NCBI GenBank assembly: GCA_038207265.1
Contig: JBBQZZ010000001.1
Coordinates: 310,001 to 374,000 of the forward strand
Source: JACMLD01 sp038207265
Lineage (GTDB): Bacteria > Bacteroidota > Bacteroidia > Chitinophagales > Chitinophagaceae
Direction of reading: 5' to 3'
DNA length: 64,000 bases
Shown: positions 46,010 to 54,142 of the stretch, in pieces
How positions within the stretch are numbered: the first letter of the stretch is position 1
Layout of the letters: every line of letters starts with the position of its first letter
The notes under the pieces: generated by a model
What the model saw: only the letters and a program-made list of their open reading frames with translations
Databases searched by the model: none
What the model was told of the DNA's origin: nothing
Translations under genes and position numbers: made by a program

Positions 46010-47608
46010 TTAAGATTGTTCTTCCAGCACGGTAAATTGCTGTTCCAGCGTGGGTGAGTTATCATAAATCGTATCAATGAAAGACGCTCCCCATTTTGCA
46101 TACCAGGGCATAAAATTTTCAATGCGTTCCTGTAAACTGTTGAATGGGAACAATGCGTTTTTTACCGATTGTATCTGGCGCTGCTGATCTTCATATTTGC
46201 GTTTTTCAGCCCGCAGCATTTTCTTTTCCAGTTCCCGCAATGGTTTAACGGCACGAGCTTGCAGGGCTTCAATGTGATGTTGCAGGGTTTTATCAATGTT
46301 ACCAGCTCTCTGTTTCAATACATGGTATAGTTTACGCATTTCTTCCAGTTCATTTTCCAATTTCAGTTCCCCGTTTTTATTTCGGTTAACCAGCGACGTT
46401 AGCAATTGCTGTGCAGGATGAAAAAAATCATGGGAAGTAAAACCAAGCCTGGATATTTTCTCTGTCCACTTCTTTTCTATCAAAAGAAATGAATTCCGCA
46501 ATACCAGTACCGGGTATGGTACTTTATTTTCTTTAAAAAGATCTTGTAATTCCAGCCAGTAAGCCATTTCCCCGCCCCCGCCGATAAATGCGATATTGGG
46601 CAATATTGTTTCCTGGAATAAACCACGCAATATTACATTGGGACTAAAACGGTCCGGATGGTCATTTAATTCTTTCAGTATTTCATCTTTCGAAAATTGC
46701 AGAGAAGTATTGAGCACAGTATACCGTTCGTTTTTTACTTCAATGCGTTCGCGCTTATCATCCTTTAAATAAAATAAATTAATGGCGCGTGGATTTGCCT
46801 GCACTTTATAATGTTGGGATAGCCGGCTGATAGTCCCGCCAACCAAAACAGATGCCGATTGATGCATCAAATCTTCTGCAAAAACAGGTTGCATCACCTT
46901 TTTCAAACCTTCACTATCGGGTATCAATACAATCAATCCATAAGCAGCAAACAGCTTATCGATTAATGTAAAAGTAGCAGTCTGGATATTGCTGTCCGCA
47001 GTATAACATTCTTTCAATATCGTCACCAGTTCTTTACCATGCGGCAACACAGCAAGTTCTCCTTCTATTCTCGCAATGATTTTGTCAAGGCCTTTTGTTT
47101 TCATTCTGCCTACTGCACCCGTCTGACGGGTATCCCAGGTAATTTTTTCGCCATGCAGGTAAATTTTGCCAAGTTCATCCAGATCAGCATCTTCGCTGCC
47201 CATATAGAATACCGGAACAAAATTGTTTTGCGGAAGCTGTTCCTTGAGAAATGCTGCCAGTTTAATAGTATGCAATATTTTATATACAAAGTAAAGAGTG
47301 CCGGTAAATATGGCGGGCTGATGCGCCGTTGTTATGGTAAAAGTATTATCACTTTGAAGGAGCTTTATATTTGAAAGTACGGCTGCTGAAGTTGCCATGC
47401 CGGCATATTGTTTCTCCAATTCATTGCTTAATAAGGAACGATGACCAGTAAAAAAATTTCGGGCCTCAATAGCAGCTTTGATTCCTTCCAGATTAGGTAA
47501 ATGATTATAAAATGGACGAAGGTCATTTACCTGTTGCAGATAATCTGAAACAATCCTGGAAAAATAACCTGTATCGACATATAGCAAACTGGTAGAAGTA
47601 CAATTCAT
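46010..47608 (-). CDS. bshC: Bacillithiol biosynthesis cysteine-adding enzyme
   Basis: This 532-residue BshC adds cysteine to glucosaminyl-malate in the last step of bacillithiol synthesis. The N-terminal half shows the family stretches TTAHQPAIFTGTLYFVYKI and VPVFYMGSEDADLDEL. The C-terminal half includes a coiled-coil region (about 412-490), typical for BshC, and ends with the PWYAKWGASFIDTIYD segment. Its presence indicates that the organism uses bacillithiol as a low-molecular-weight thiol. The other bsh genes are not in the window. It converges with the SulP gene, 48 bases apart. Confidence 0.93.
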   Translation of the reverse strand: MNCTSTSLLYVDTGYFSRIVSDYLQQVNDLRPFYNHLPNLEGIKAAIEARNFFTGHRSLLSNELEKQYAGMATSAAVLSNIKLLQSDNTFTITTAHQPAIFTGTLYFVYKILHTIKLAAFLKEQLPQNNFVPVFYMGSEDADLDELGKIYLHGEKITWDTRQTGAVGRMKTKGLDKIIARIEGELAVLPHGKELVTILKECYTADSNIQTATFTLIDKLFAAYGLIVLIPDSEGLKKVMQPVFAEDLMHQSASVLVGGTISRLSQHYKVQANPRAINLFYLKDDKRERIEVKNERYTVLNTSLQFSKDEILKELNDHPDRFSPNVILRGLFQETILPNIAFIGGGGEMAYWLELQDLFKENKVPYPVLVLRNSFLLIEKKWTEKISRLGFTSHDFFHPAQQLLTSLVNRNKNGELKLENELEEMRKLYHVLKQRAGNIDKTLQHHIEALQARAVKPLRELEKKMLRAEKRKYEDQQRQIQSVKNALFPFNSLQERIENFMPWYAKWGASFIDTIYDNSPTLEQQFTVLEEQS

Positions 47609-47678
47609 ATTGGTTTGTAAAAATACAAATTACGGGGTTTGTAAAAATCCATTGGTCATTTTTAACAAACCATCTTTA

Positions 47679-48515
47679 CTATTTAAGCTGGTACGCAACA
47701 ACACTGTTCTTAAAGAACGTGGGTACATACACTATTTTATTTTTACTATCGTAACCAATATCTGCCGTATTGCTTTTTTGATTGCGCGTGTCCAATAATA
47801 GCTGAACAGCATTTCCCTTTACATAGTATATAACACCGTTCCAGGCAGAAACGATAAATTCATCACCACCAACCTGCTCAACACCATCGGTTGCCGGCTC
47901 CATGCCTTCTGCAATTTTAACTGATTTCTTGTCTGAGCTGATCTTATACAGACTGCCGGCAGCCAGTGCATAAACATCAGCGCCAATGGCTAGTACACCA
48001 TTCAATCCATTCAATCCTTCTGTAAAAAGTGATGGTTGATTATTCAGTATTGAATATATTTTTCCCGATTTGGAATCGGTAACATATACCATCCCTTTCT
48101 GATCCACTGATACATCATTCAGACCAGTTGCATTTTCTATAGGTATGCGTTTAACGATAGATTCCTTTGCGATGTCAATTACCACTACATTGTCTACATC
48201 GGCCACAAACAACATATTGTTATAAACGCCGATACCCTTTGGAGCATTCAATCCCTTTACCCAGTCAACACTAATAATTTTTCCATCAAGACCTACTTTA
48301 CCTATCGAACCTTTGCCATCTTTTTCCCAAGGATCCCCGTCTATATTTGAAACAAAAAGGTTCTTGCCTTTCTCAAAATATAAAACAGATTCCGGTGTTT
48401 TTAATAGCGTATCAGTTTGCCATAATTTTGTCAGTTGGTGTTGCTGCGCTGCAGACTTATTGGATATAGCGGCTGCAGCAAATATAATAACTGCCAGTAA
48501 CAGTATATTTTTCAT
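47679..48515 (-). CDS. Secreted SMP-30/gluconolactonase-like beta-propeller
   Basis: A 278-residue protein with a signal peptide (about 1-23). It is made of repeated four-strand units (for example KTPESVLYFEKGKNLFVSN, KGIGVYNNMLFVADVDNVVV and TGLNDVSVDQKGMVYVTDS), giving an SMP-30/NHL-like six-bladed propeller. The family includes lactonases and uncharacterised secreted proteins. The metal-binding residues of true gluconolactonases are not all obvious here, so enzyme activity is uncertain. It lies upstream of bshC on the same strand with a 70-base gap. Confidence 0.8.
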   Translation of the reverse strand: MKNILLLAVIIFAAAAISNKSAAQQHQLTKLWQTDTLLKTPESVLYFEKGKNLFVSNIDGDPWEKDGKGSIGKVGLDGKIISVDWVKGLNAPKGIGVYNNMLFVADVDNVVVIDIAKESIVKRIPIENATGLNDVSVDQKGMVYVTDSKSGKIYSILNNQPSLFTEGLNGLNGVLAIGADVYALAAGSLYKISSDKKSVKIAEGMEPATDGVEQVGGDEFIVSAWNGVIYYVKGNAVQLLLDTRNQKSNTADIGYDSKNKIVYVPTFFKNSVVAYQLK

Positions 48516-48593
48516 AAATAATAGTTTGCGCTAAATTACAGATGAAGCCTTTAAATAGTTCATCGGAACAGAAACAAATTAGAAACAAATTAT

Positions 48594-49841
48594 TTAATCA
48601 AATCGCTCAACGGCAAAAGGAGTTATATCCATACTGGGAGATTGCTCATTGATGATTTCACTCACCAATTTACCGGTACCTGCACCAAGACTCAATCCCA
48701 GCATGGAATGGCCGGTAGCCAGCACAACATTTTTCCATTTTTTTGTCCGGCCAATATAAGGAAGTCCATCTGCCGAACATGGCCGGTAACCATACCAGAT
48801 TTTATCAGCAGCAGGCATAGGAATATCAAATTCCGGGAAGAATCGTTTCACTGCATCAAGAATGCCCTGCACACGGTTCATCCTTGGCGGGGTTCGGGTG
48901 GAAGTGATTTCCATGGTGCCTCCAAATCGGATTTTATTTCCATCCATGGGTGTAATAGCAACACGTCCTTCTACTAAAATAACCGGATGATTTACTTTGA
49001 AAGGAGAATTTTCCAAGGTAACTGAATAACCACGGCCAGGCATCAATGGCAAGTTGATGTCTAATAATGCAGCTGCCTCCCTGCTCCATGAACCCGTTGC
49101 GATAATTACGGCATCAGTTTCATGCGAAGCTTTATTAGTGATTACTTTTTTTACTGCATCCTGGCTTTTTTCAAGGTTGATCATTTCTTCGTTGGGTAAT
49201 AATTTCACGCCCCGCTGCTGTAACAATTTAATTAACCCATTCATCAATTTATTGGGATACAAATGAGCATCGCATTTAAAAAACAGCGCCCCTATTCCAT
49301 TTATCGGTGTCTGTGGTTCTAATTTTTTCAATTCTTCATAACTCAGCAAAACAGCATCGAGACCCAGCTCATGTGCTTTTTCTACCGTATGCCTTGCATG
49401 CTCAGCCGATTTTTCTGTTTGAAAAATTTCCAACAACCCCTTGTGTTCATAGGAAAAATGGAAGTCGGGTATCCTGGTCCAGGTTTCATATTCATGCTGG
49501 CTGATCACAGCAATGTCTTTTAAAGGACGTGCTGCAGCTTCTACATTACCGGGTTTTGCACTGCGCATAAATTTAAAACCCCAATCTATGAGTGCTTTGT
49601 CCAGGCGCGGCTGCACATAAAACGGGCTTTTTGCATTCAGCATCCATTTAATTCCCTGCTTTACGATACCGGGTGTTGCCATTGGGATAAAGTGGCTTGG
49701 GCATACATAACCCGCATTGCCATAAGAACAATTGTCGAAAAAATCGCCCTTGTCAATTACCGTTACATCCCAGCCTGATTGATTAAGATAGTAAGCTGAA
49801 CTGAGCCCGATAATGCCCCCGCCAATAACCATTGCTTTCAT
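48594..49841 (-). CDS. FAD-dependent D-amino-acid dehydrogenase-like protein
   Basis: A 415-residue flavoprotein of the DadA/DAO family. I start it at the ATG at 49841: MKAMVIGGGIIGLSSAYYL puts the FAD-binding GxGxxG-type loop (GGGIIG, 7-12) at the very N-terminus. A -7 box ends 20 bases upstream, and the open frame further upstream would overlap that promoter. The C-terminal segment VVLATGHSMLGLSLGAGTGKLV is typical of DadA-like enzymes. Bacteroidota use such proteins to oxidise D-amino acids or cis-4-hydroxy-D-proline. A ketoglutarate-semialdehyde-type dehydrogenase nearby favours hydroxyproline, by inference. Confidence 0.87.
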   Translation of the reverse strand: MKAMVIGGGIIGLSSAYYLNQSGWDVTVIDKGDFFDNCSYGNAGYVCPSHFIPMATPGIVKQGIKWMLNAKSPFYVQPRLDKALIDWGFKFMRSAKPGNVEAAARPLKDIAVISQHEYETWTRIPDFHFSYEHKGLLEIFQTEKSAEHARHTVEKAHELGLDAVLLSYEELKKLEPQTPINGIGALFFKCDAHLYPNKLMNGLIKLLQQRGVKLLPNEEMINLEKSQDAVKKVITNKASHETDAVIIATGSWSREAAALLDINLPLMPGRGYSVTLENSPFKVNHPVILVEGRVAITPMDGNKIRFGGTMEITSTRTPPRMNRVQGILDAVKRFFPEFDIPMPAADKIWYGYRPCSADGLPYIGRTKKWKNVVLATGHSMLGLSLGAGTGKLVSEIINEQSPSMDITPFAVERFD

Positions 49842-49861
49842 GATGCCATTCTTTAAAGCTG

Positions 49862-49889
49862 CAAATATAGCCGCATATTGCCTTCTCAA
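49862..49889 (-). promoter_or_regulatory. Bacteroidota-type promoter of the flavoprotein gene
   Basis: On the minus strand TTG (49889-49887) is followed after 17 bases by TATATTTG (49869-49862), matching TTG and TAnnTTTG, though the spacing is a little short. It lies 20 bases before the ATG at 49841 and supports that start. Confidence 0.45.
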
Positions 49890-49959
49890 AAAAGATGCAG
49901 ATGGTTTTCAATACAGAGGTGAAGAAATGTTACAACAGGGGTAAAATACATGATATTTT

Positions 49960-49971
49960 TGACCGCGGTCA
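49960..49971. promoter_or_regulatory. Perfect 12-bp palindrome TGACCGCGGTCA
   Basis: A GC-rich palindrome in an AT-rich divergent intergenic region (49842-50025), directly upstream of the -33 element for the desaturase-family gene. It looks like a binding site for a dimeric regulator. No regulator gene is adjacent. Confidence 0.4.
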
Positions 49972-49977
49972 CTTTTG

Positions 49978-50008
49978 TTGAAACCCTGATTTTGTTTTGC
50001 TACATTTG
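49978..50008 (+). promoter_or_regulatory. Bacteroidota-type promoter of the sterol desaturase-family gene
   Basis: TTG (49978-49980), a 20-base spacer and TACATTTG (50001-50008) fit the Bacteroidota -33/-7 consensus. The gene starts 17 bases later at 50026. Confidence 0.55.
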
Positions 50009-50025
50009 TTTTTCACTCATGCTAT

Positions 50026-51294
50026 ATGGAAGCTTACGGTAAAATTCTCCTAATTGCTATGCCTGTATTTCTCGGCCTTGTATTATTTGAAAAATGGTGG
50101 GGTTGGCGGAAAGGAAAGGATACCGTGCATAACATGGACATGATTTCAAGTCTCAGTTCCGGTGTTACCAATGTTACAAAAGATGTATTGGGCCTCAGCA
50201 TTGTCATTATATCTTACCAATGGATAGTTGATAAAATTGCCATTGTACATATTCAATCTTCCATTCTCACTTACCTGGTTGCATTTATTGCACTTGATTT
50301 TGCAGGTTACTGGACACATCGCGTGCAACATGTTTTCAATTTTTTCTGGAACGGTCATATTGTTCATCACAGCAGCGAAGAATTTAATCTTGCCTGCGCA
50401 TTAAGACAAAGCATTTCATCTTTCGCAAAAATATTTGTTGTCTTCCTGTTACCCGCGGCTTTATTGGGTGTACCCGAAAAAGTGATTGCCGTTGTTGCGC
50501 CTTTGCATTTGTTTGCTCAATTCTGGTATCATACGCAACACATCAATAGAATGGGTTGGCTGGAAAAAATTATTGTAACCCCTTCACACCACCGGGTACA
50601 TCACGCTATCAATAAAGAATACATTGATAAGAATTACGGCCAGATATTTATTTTCTGGGATAAGCTGTTTGGAACCTACCAGGAAGAATTAAATGATGTT
50701 ACACCGGTTTACGGAATTACAAGACCAGTGCGTACCTGGAATCCAGTTAAGATAAATTTCATTCATCTATTGTTATTAATAAAAGATGCGTGGCATGCAC
50801 AAAACTGGAAAGATAAATTGCGTATCTGGTTCATGCCAACCGGGTGGAGACCAGCAGATGTTACTCAAAAATACCCCGTATATAAAATAGAAGATGTTTA
50901 TCATTTTGATAAATATGATACAAGGCATTCAAAATTGCTGGTCACCTGGGCGTGGGCACAAATGATCTCGTTGCTTGTTTTTACCAGTTACCTGTTTGGC
51001 AATATCGCCAGGATTGGAAACCCGGCAATGTATTTCTATGGGGCGTATATTTTTGTGTTTGTTTATGCATTAGCGGAATTACTGGATGGAAATCGATATG
51101 CTATGTACTGGGAAATAACAAAAAGCATTTTTGGATTGGGGATCATCTGGTATTCGGGAGATTGGTTTGGTGCCGAAACTTATGCAGTCTCCATTAAATA
51201 TGTATTGATTGCTTATTTTATTTTATCAATGATGATTACTGGCTGGTTCGTTTTTTATGACAACAGTAAATCACAGGTCCCGGTATCTGTTTAA
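50026..51294 (+). CDS. Sterol desaturase / fatty acid hydroxylase family protein
   Basis: A 422-residue membrane protein of the fatty-acid hydroxylase superfamily, a di-iron oxygenase. The histidine clusters HRVQH (98-102), HIVHH (111-115), HTQH and HHRVHH are all present and supply the metal ligands. Four or so membrane segments surround them, and further hydrophobic helices fill the C-terminal 120 residues. Bacteroidota homologues are often called sterol desaturases; some resemble alkylglycerol monooxygenase. The substrate is unknown. It is read alone, divergently from the D-amino-acid dehydrogenase-like gene. Confidence 0.9.
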   Translation: MEAYGKILLIAMPVFLGLVLFEKWWGWRKGKDTVHNMDMISSLSSGVTNVTKDVLGLSIVIISYQWIVDKIAIVHIQSSILTYLVAFIALDFAGYWTHRVQHVFNFFWNGHIVHHSSEEFNLACALRQSISSFAKIFVVFLLPAALLGVPEKVIAVVAPLHLFAQFWYHTQHINRMGWLEKIIVTPSHHRVHHAINKEYIDKNYGQIFIFWDKLFGTYQEELNDVTPVYGITRPVRTWNPVKINFIHLLLLIKDAWHAQNWKDKLRIWFMPTGWRPADVTQKYPVYKIEDVYHFDKYDTRHSKLLVTWAWAQMISLLVFTSYLFGNIARIGNPAMYFYGAYIFVFVYALAELLDGNRYAMYWEITKSIFGLGIIWYSGDWFGAETYAVSIKYVLIAYFILSMMITGWFVFYDNSKSQVPVSV

Positions 51295-51620
51295 CAGCTT
51301 CCATCGTACCGTAATAGAATCGTTGATATTTTATTTTGTTGTTTTGCCATTGTTGTACAAAGGCTTCATGCATTAGTTTCTTTACATCTTTTTTATTGTG
51401 AAACTGCACTGGCAATATTTTTTATTTCCAATTCGAGCAATAGTTGTTTCCCACACACAGGTACATCGTTATTTTCAACCTGCACAATATCAACTGCATA
51501 AAAACTATTGTTAACTTCCAGCCTATCTCCTGATTCAACCAGCCTTTTACATTCCTTTGCTGTCGTTGCCAGTTTCATTTAGATAATGATACAGGATGTT
51601 GTGTCGCTGTACAATTCTTT
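51295..51620. other. Region between the desaturase-family gene and aldehyde dehydrogenase
   Basis: These 326 bases hold one possible small minus-strand gene (51393-51578). The remainder is AT-rich, with no clear hairpin terminator for either flanking gene. Confidence 0.45.
51393..51578 (-). CDS. Possible small hypothetical protein (61 residues)
   Basis: An ATG-started frame of 61 residues that overlaps no other gene. The composition looks protein-like: an N-terminal helix (TAKECKRLVESGDRLEVNN), beta-type central residues and no low-complexity runs. There is no signal peptide. It lies downstream of the aldehyde dehydrogenase gene on the same strand, 42 bases after its stop at 51621, and could be translated from the same mRNA. 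I do not recognise it, and chance cannot be excluded at this length. Confidence 0.45.
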   Translation of the reverse strand: MKLATTAKECKRLVESGDRLEVNNSFYAVDIVQVENNDVPVCGKQLLLELEIKNIASAVSQ

Positions 51621-53102
51621 TCAGATGGGTGATTTTGAGAGTTCGTTGTTCACCGTTCTCCATATTCCCAAAGGGTTCTCATTTTTCAATTCATCAGGTA
51701 ATAATTGATTGCTCCAGTTTTGAAACGAAATGGGCCTTGCAAAACGTTTGATACCATCCGCGCCTACAGAGGTATAACGGGAATCTGTAGTTGAAGGGAA
51801 AGGTCCGCCATGGTGCATGCTCATGCATACTTCAACCCCGGTTGGAACATTGTTGATGATAAACCTGCCACAAATATTTTTCACAGCTTCCACCAGTTCA
51901 ATATTGCCGGTAATATCACTATCGGTTGCCATCAGGGTGGCGGTCAGCTGCCCTTCCAGGTGTTGTACTATTTTTGTCATTTCAGCAATGTCTTTGCAAC
52001 GTATCACCAGCGAATAGGGTCCAAATACTTCCTGATGCAAAACAGGATTATTGAGAAATGCCCCACCGCTTGCAGAAGCAATGGTGGCCCTGCCCTGGTT
52101 CTCTTTTTCTTCAGTAGCTGATGCGGCTACAATTGAAATTCCATCCTGTGCCAATGCAGTTGTTTTTTTATCTGTATACGCTTTGGCAATGCCCGGGTGT
52201 AACATGGTGGCAGGCTGCACTTGTTGTATTTCCTTACCTAATGCGTTAATAAAATCCTGCAGCGCAGAACCTTCAATGCCAAAAATCAAACCTGGATTTG
52301 TACAAAACTGTCCCACACCTAAAGTTATCGACCCGGCATAAAGCTTAGCAATTTCTACAGCTGACTGTTTTATTTTTTCCGGCAATAAAAAAACAGGATT
52401 TACGCTTCCCATTTCAGCAAACACGGGAATGGGTTCTTTGCGTTGACTGCCCCAGTCAAACAATTGTTTACCGCCCGCATAAGAACCGGTAAAGGCAACT
52501 GCTTTTGTACAGGGATGAGTGACCAGGGTCTTACCAACTTCAAAACTACCACCATGCACATGCGCAAATATTCCTTTGGGCATTGAACAGTCCTCTGCTG
52601 CTTTTAAAATAATATCTGCAACCATCTGAGATGTTTCAGCATGCGCGGGATGAGCTTTCACTATTACCGGGCAACCAGCGGCAAATGCACAGGCCGTATC
52701 GCCACCAGCAGTTGAATACGCAAATGGAAAATTACTGGCTCCAAATACAACTACAGGTCCCAAAGGCACCAGCATTTTTCGGATATCTGGTTTGGGAGGT
52801 GTTTTATCCGGTATGGCGGTGTCTATTCTTGCTTCCAGCCAAACAGCTTTTTCACAAGCATCTGCATAACTATTTAATTGAAATACGGTTCTTGCCCGCT
52901 CTCCTTTCAATCTTACTTCGGGCAAATTAGTTTCCTTCATTGCCAATTGAATCAAGGCATCACCGGAATTTTCAAGTCCGGCAGCAATGCTTCGCATGAA
53001 TGCAGACCGGGATTTTAGTGGTAGCCTCCTGTATTGATGAAACGCGCTCCAGGCTTCGTTTAATATACCGTCAATTTCTTGTGCTGATGAATCTTTAAAC
53101 AT
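51621..53102 (-). CDS. Aldehyde dehydrogenase, ketoglutarate-semialdehyde type
   Basis: A 493-residue NAD(P)+-dependent aldehyde dehydrogenase. The general base Glu230 lies in FAEMGSVNP and the catalytic Cys267 in GQFCTNPG. The conserved FGASNFPFAYSTAGGDTACAF and FTGSYAGGKQLFD stretches match the 2,5-dioxovalerate (alpha-ketoglutarate semialdehyde) dehydrogenases. These make 2-oxoglutarate at the end of the pentose, glucarate or hydroxyproline pathways. A D-amino-acid dehydrogenase-like gene 1.8 kb away suggests hydroxyproline, but the epimerase and deaminase genes are not in the window. Confidence 0.9.
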   Translation of the reverse strand: MFKDSSAQEIDGILNEAWSAFHQYRRLPLKSRSAFMRSIAAGLENSGDALIQLAMKETNLPEVRLKGERARTVFQLNSYADACEKAVWLEARIDTAIPDKTPPKPDIRKMLVPLGPVVVFGASNFPFAYSTAGGDTACAFAAGCPVIVKAHPAHAETSQMVADIILKAAEDCSMPKGIFAHVHGGSFEVGKTLVTHPCTKAVAFTGSYAGGKQLFDWGSQRKEPIPVFAEMGSVNPVFLLPEKIKQSAVEIAKLYAGSITLGVGQFCTNPGLIFGIEGSALQDFINALGKEIQQVQPATMLHPGIAKAYTDKKTTALAQDGISIVAASATEEKENQGRATIASASGGAFLNNPVLHQEVFGPYSLVIRCKDIAEMTKIVQHLEGQLTATLMATDSDITGNIELVEAVKNICGRFIINNVPTGVEVCMSMHHGGPFPSTTDSRYTSVGADGIKRFARPISFQNWSNQLLPDELKNENPLGIWRTVNNELSKSPI

Positions 53103-53195
53103 AATTTAAAAGAATTAAGAACACGAATATCCGGCTTTTATTGAATTTCAAAGGCTCAATGTCATTTTCTTCCCATCACAAGGCTCAAACCAATT

Positions 53196-53234
53196 TCAAA
53201 AAAAATACTGCGCAGATCTTACCCGCGCAGTATT
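53196..53234 (-). terminator. Rho-independent terminator of the lipoprotein gene
   Basis: AATACTGCGC (53204-53213) pairs perfectly with GCGCAGTATT (53225-53234) around an 11-base loop. Read on the minus strand, the stem is followed by a run of T residues (the A-run at about 53197-53205). It lies 13 bases after the stop of the gene at 53247. Confidence 0.8.
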
Positions 53235-53246
53235 AATACATCAATT

Positions 53247-53732
53247 CTAATTGTTGTTACCAATATTAGTGTGCGTAATTACACTGTCTAACCTGCTTGC
53301 GCTGTAATAAACATTCACATACCCATTGAATGCAATAATGCTGTCGTAGGTCATTGTTTTGAGTGTGTTATCACCCAATTTTAATTGCTTGATATTACTG
53401 GTTGTACTGCTGGCGGCAGCACCCGTTCCGCTAATACTGTTCAGCGATAGCGACGGACCACCCTGGCTGGTAATACTTCCATTGCGCAATTCTACAATAT
53501 GCATGGTGTCTTTCACTGATTTATCCAGTGCTACCAATACATTGAAACTACTGTCTGTGTTTTCTGTAATTATCACTTTACCCGTTACACCAGAACTGTC
53601 TACCGGGGTCAAAGCATATTCTTTGGATCTCGGTTGTACGGAACTGCTGGTATCATCTTTTTTACAAGCAAATAATAACAGGGTTGATGAGAATGCGATT
53701 GCGATGAAAGATTTAAATGTTGCTGACTTCAT
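53247..53732 (-). CDS. Small lipoprotein of unknown function
   Basis: A 161-residue predicted lipoprotein with a hydrophobic signal ending in LLLFAC, so Cys23 should carry the lipid. KKDD and a Ser-rich linker follow, then a beta-rich domain (ALTPVDSSGVTGKVIITENTD and similar). It resembles the CHRD-like or short beta-sandwich lipoproteins common in Bacteroidota, but I cannot assign a family. KKDD after the cysteine may act as a surface-sorting signal. A terminator follows immediately, so it is transcribed alone. Confidence 0.8.
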   Translation of the reverse strand: MKSATFKSFIAIAFSSTLLLFACKKDDTSSSVQPRSKEYALTPVDSSGVTGKVIITENTDSSFNVLVALDKSVKDTMHIVELRNGSITSQGGPSLSLNSISGTGAAASSTTSNIKQLKLGDNTLKTMTYDSIIAFNGYVNVYYSASRLDSVITHTNIGNNN

Positions 53733-54142
53733 AATTCCATTTTTAATTGTTAATAAAAATTCTACGGAATAGTTTGGGGCAACATATACGGCCCGTTAGA
53801 CAAGAGTTATGCCAGCAGGTTCAGAAGTTGGTAAAGAAATGTAAAAGAAATTTTGCGTAAGGAATAAATAAATGCAGTAGTTGTTGCCTAATTGATTCTG
53901 CATGCCCGGATAAATTATATGCAGTTACTTTTAATCACTGCCGCAAATCAATTGTTAAGCCATGCAATGATAAAAGGCCTTTTTTCTCTACATCAGATTT
54001 AGATTTTCTGATTCAGCGAATGTCATTTGATTATATTTATACACAACCGTTAACACGAAAATAGCATTAGCACATTTTCGGCAGGAAAGACAAACAAAAA
54101 AATCGATTTGTTAAAAAAATTTTATGTAAAGGGATAAAAAAA
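53733..54142. other. Intergenic region upstream of the lipoprotein gene
   Basis: These 410 bases separate the 3' end of the GH20 gene from the 5' end of the lipoprotein gene. They are AT-rich, with several short A/T runs. No gene, clear terminator or tandem repeat is visible. Confidence 0.45.

Noticed and set aside
49842..49889. N-terminal extension of the DadA-like protein to 49889
   Set aside because: It would place residues before the FAD-binding start and overlaps a good promoter; the ATG at 49841 fits the family.
53359..53772. Plus-strand open frame of 137 codons
   Set aside because: It overlaps the lipoprotein gene antisense; the lipoprotein has a signal, a lipobox and its own terminator.
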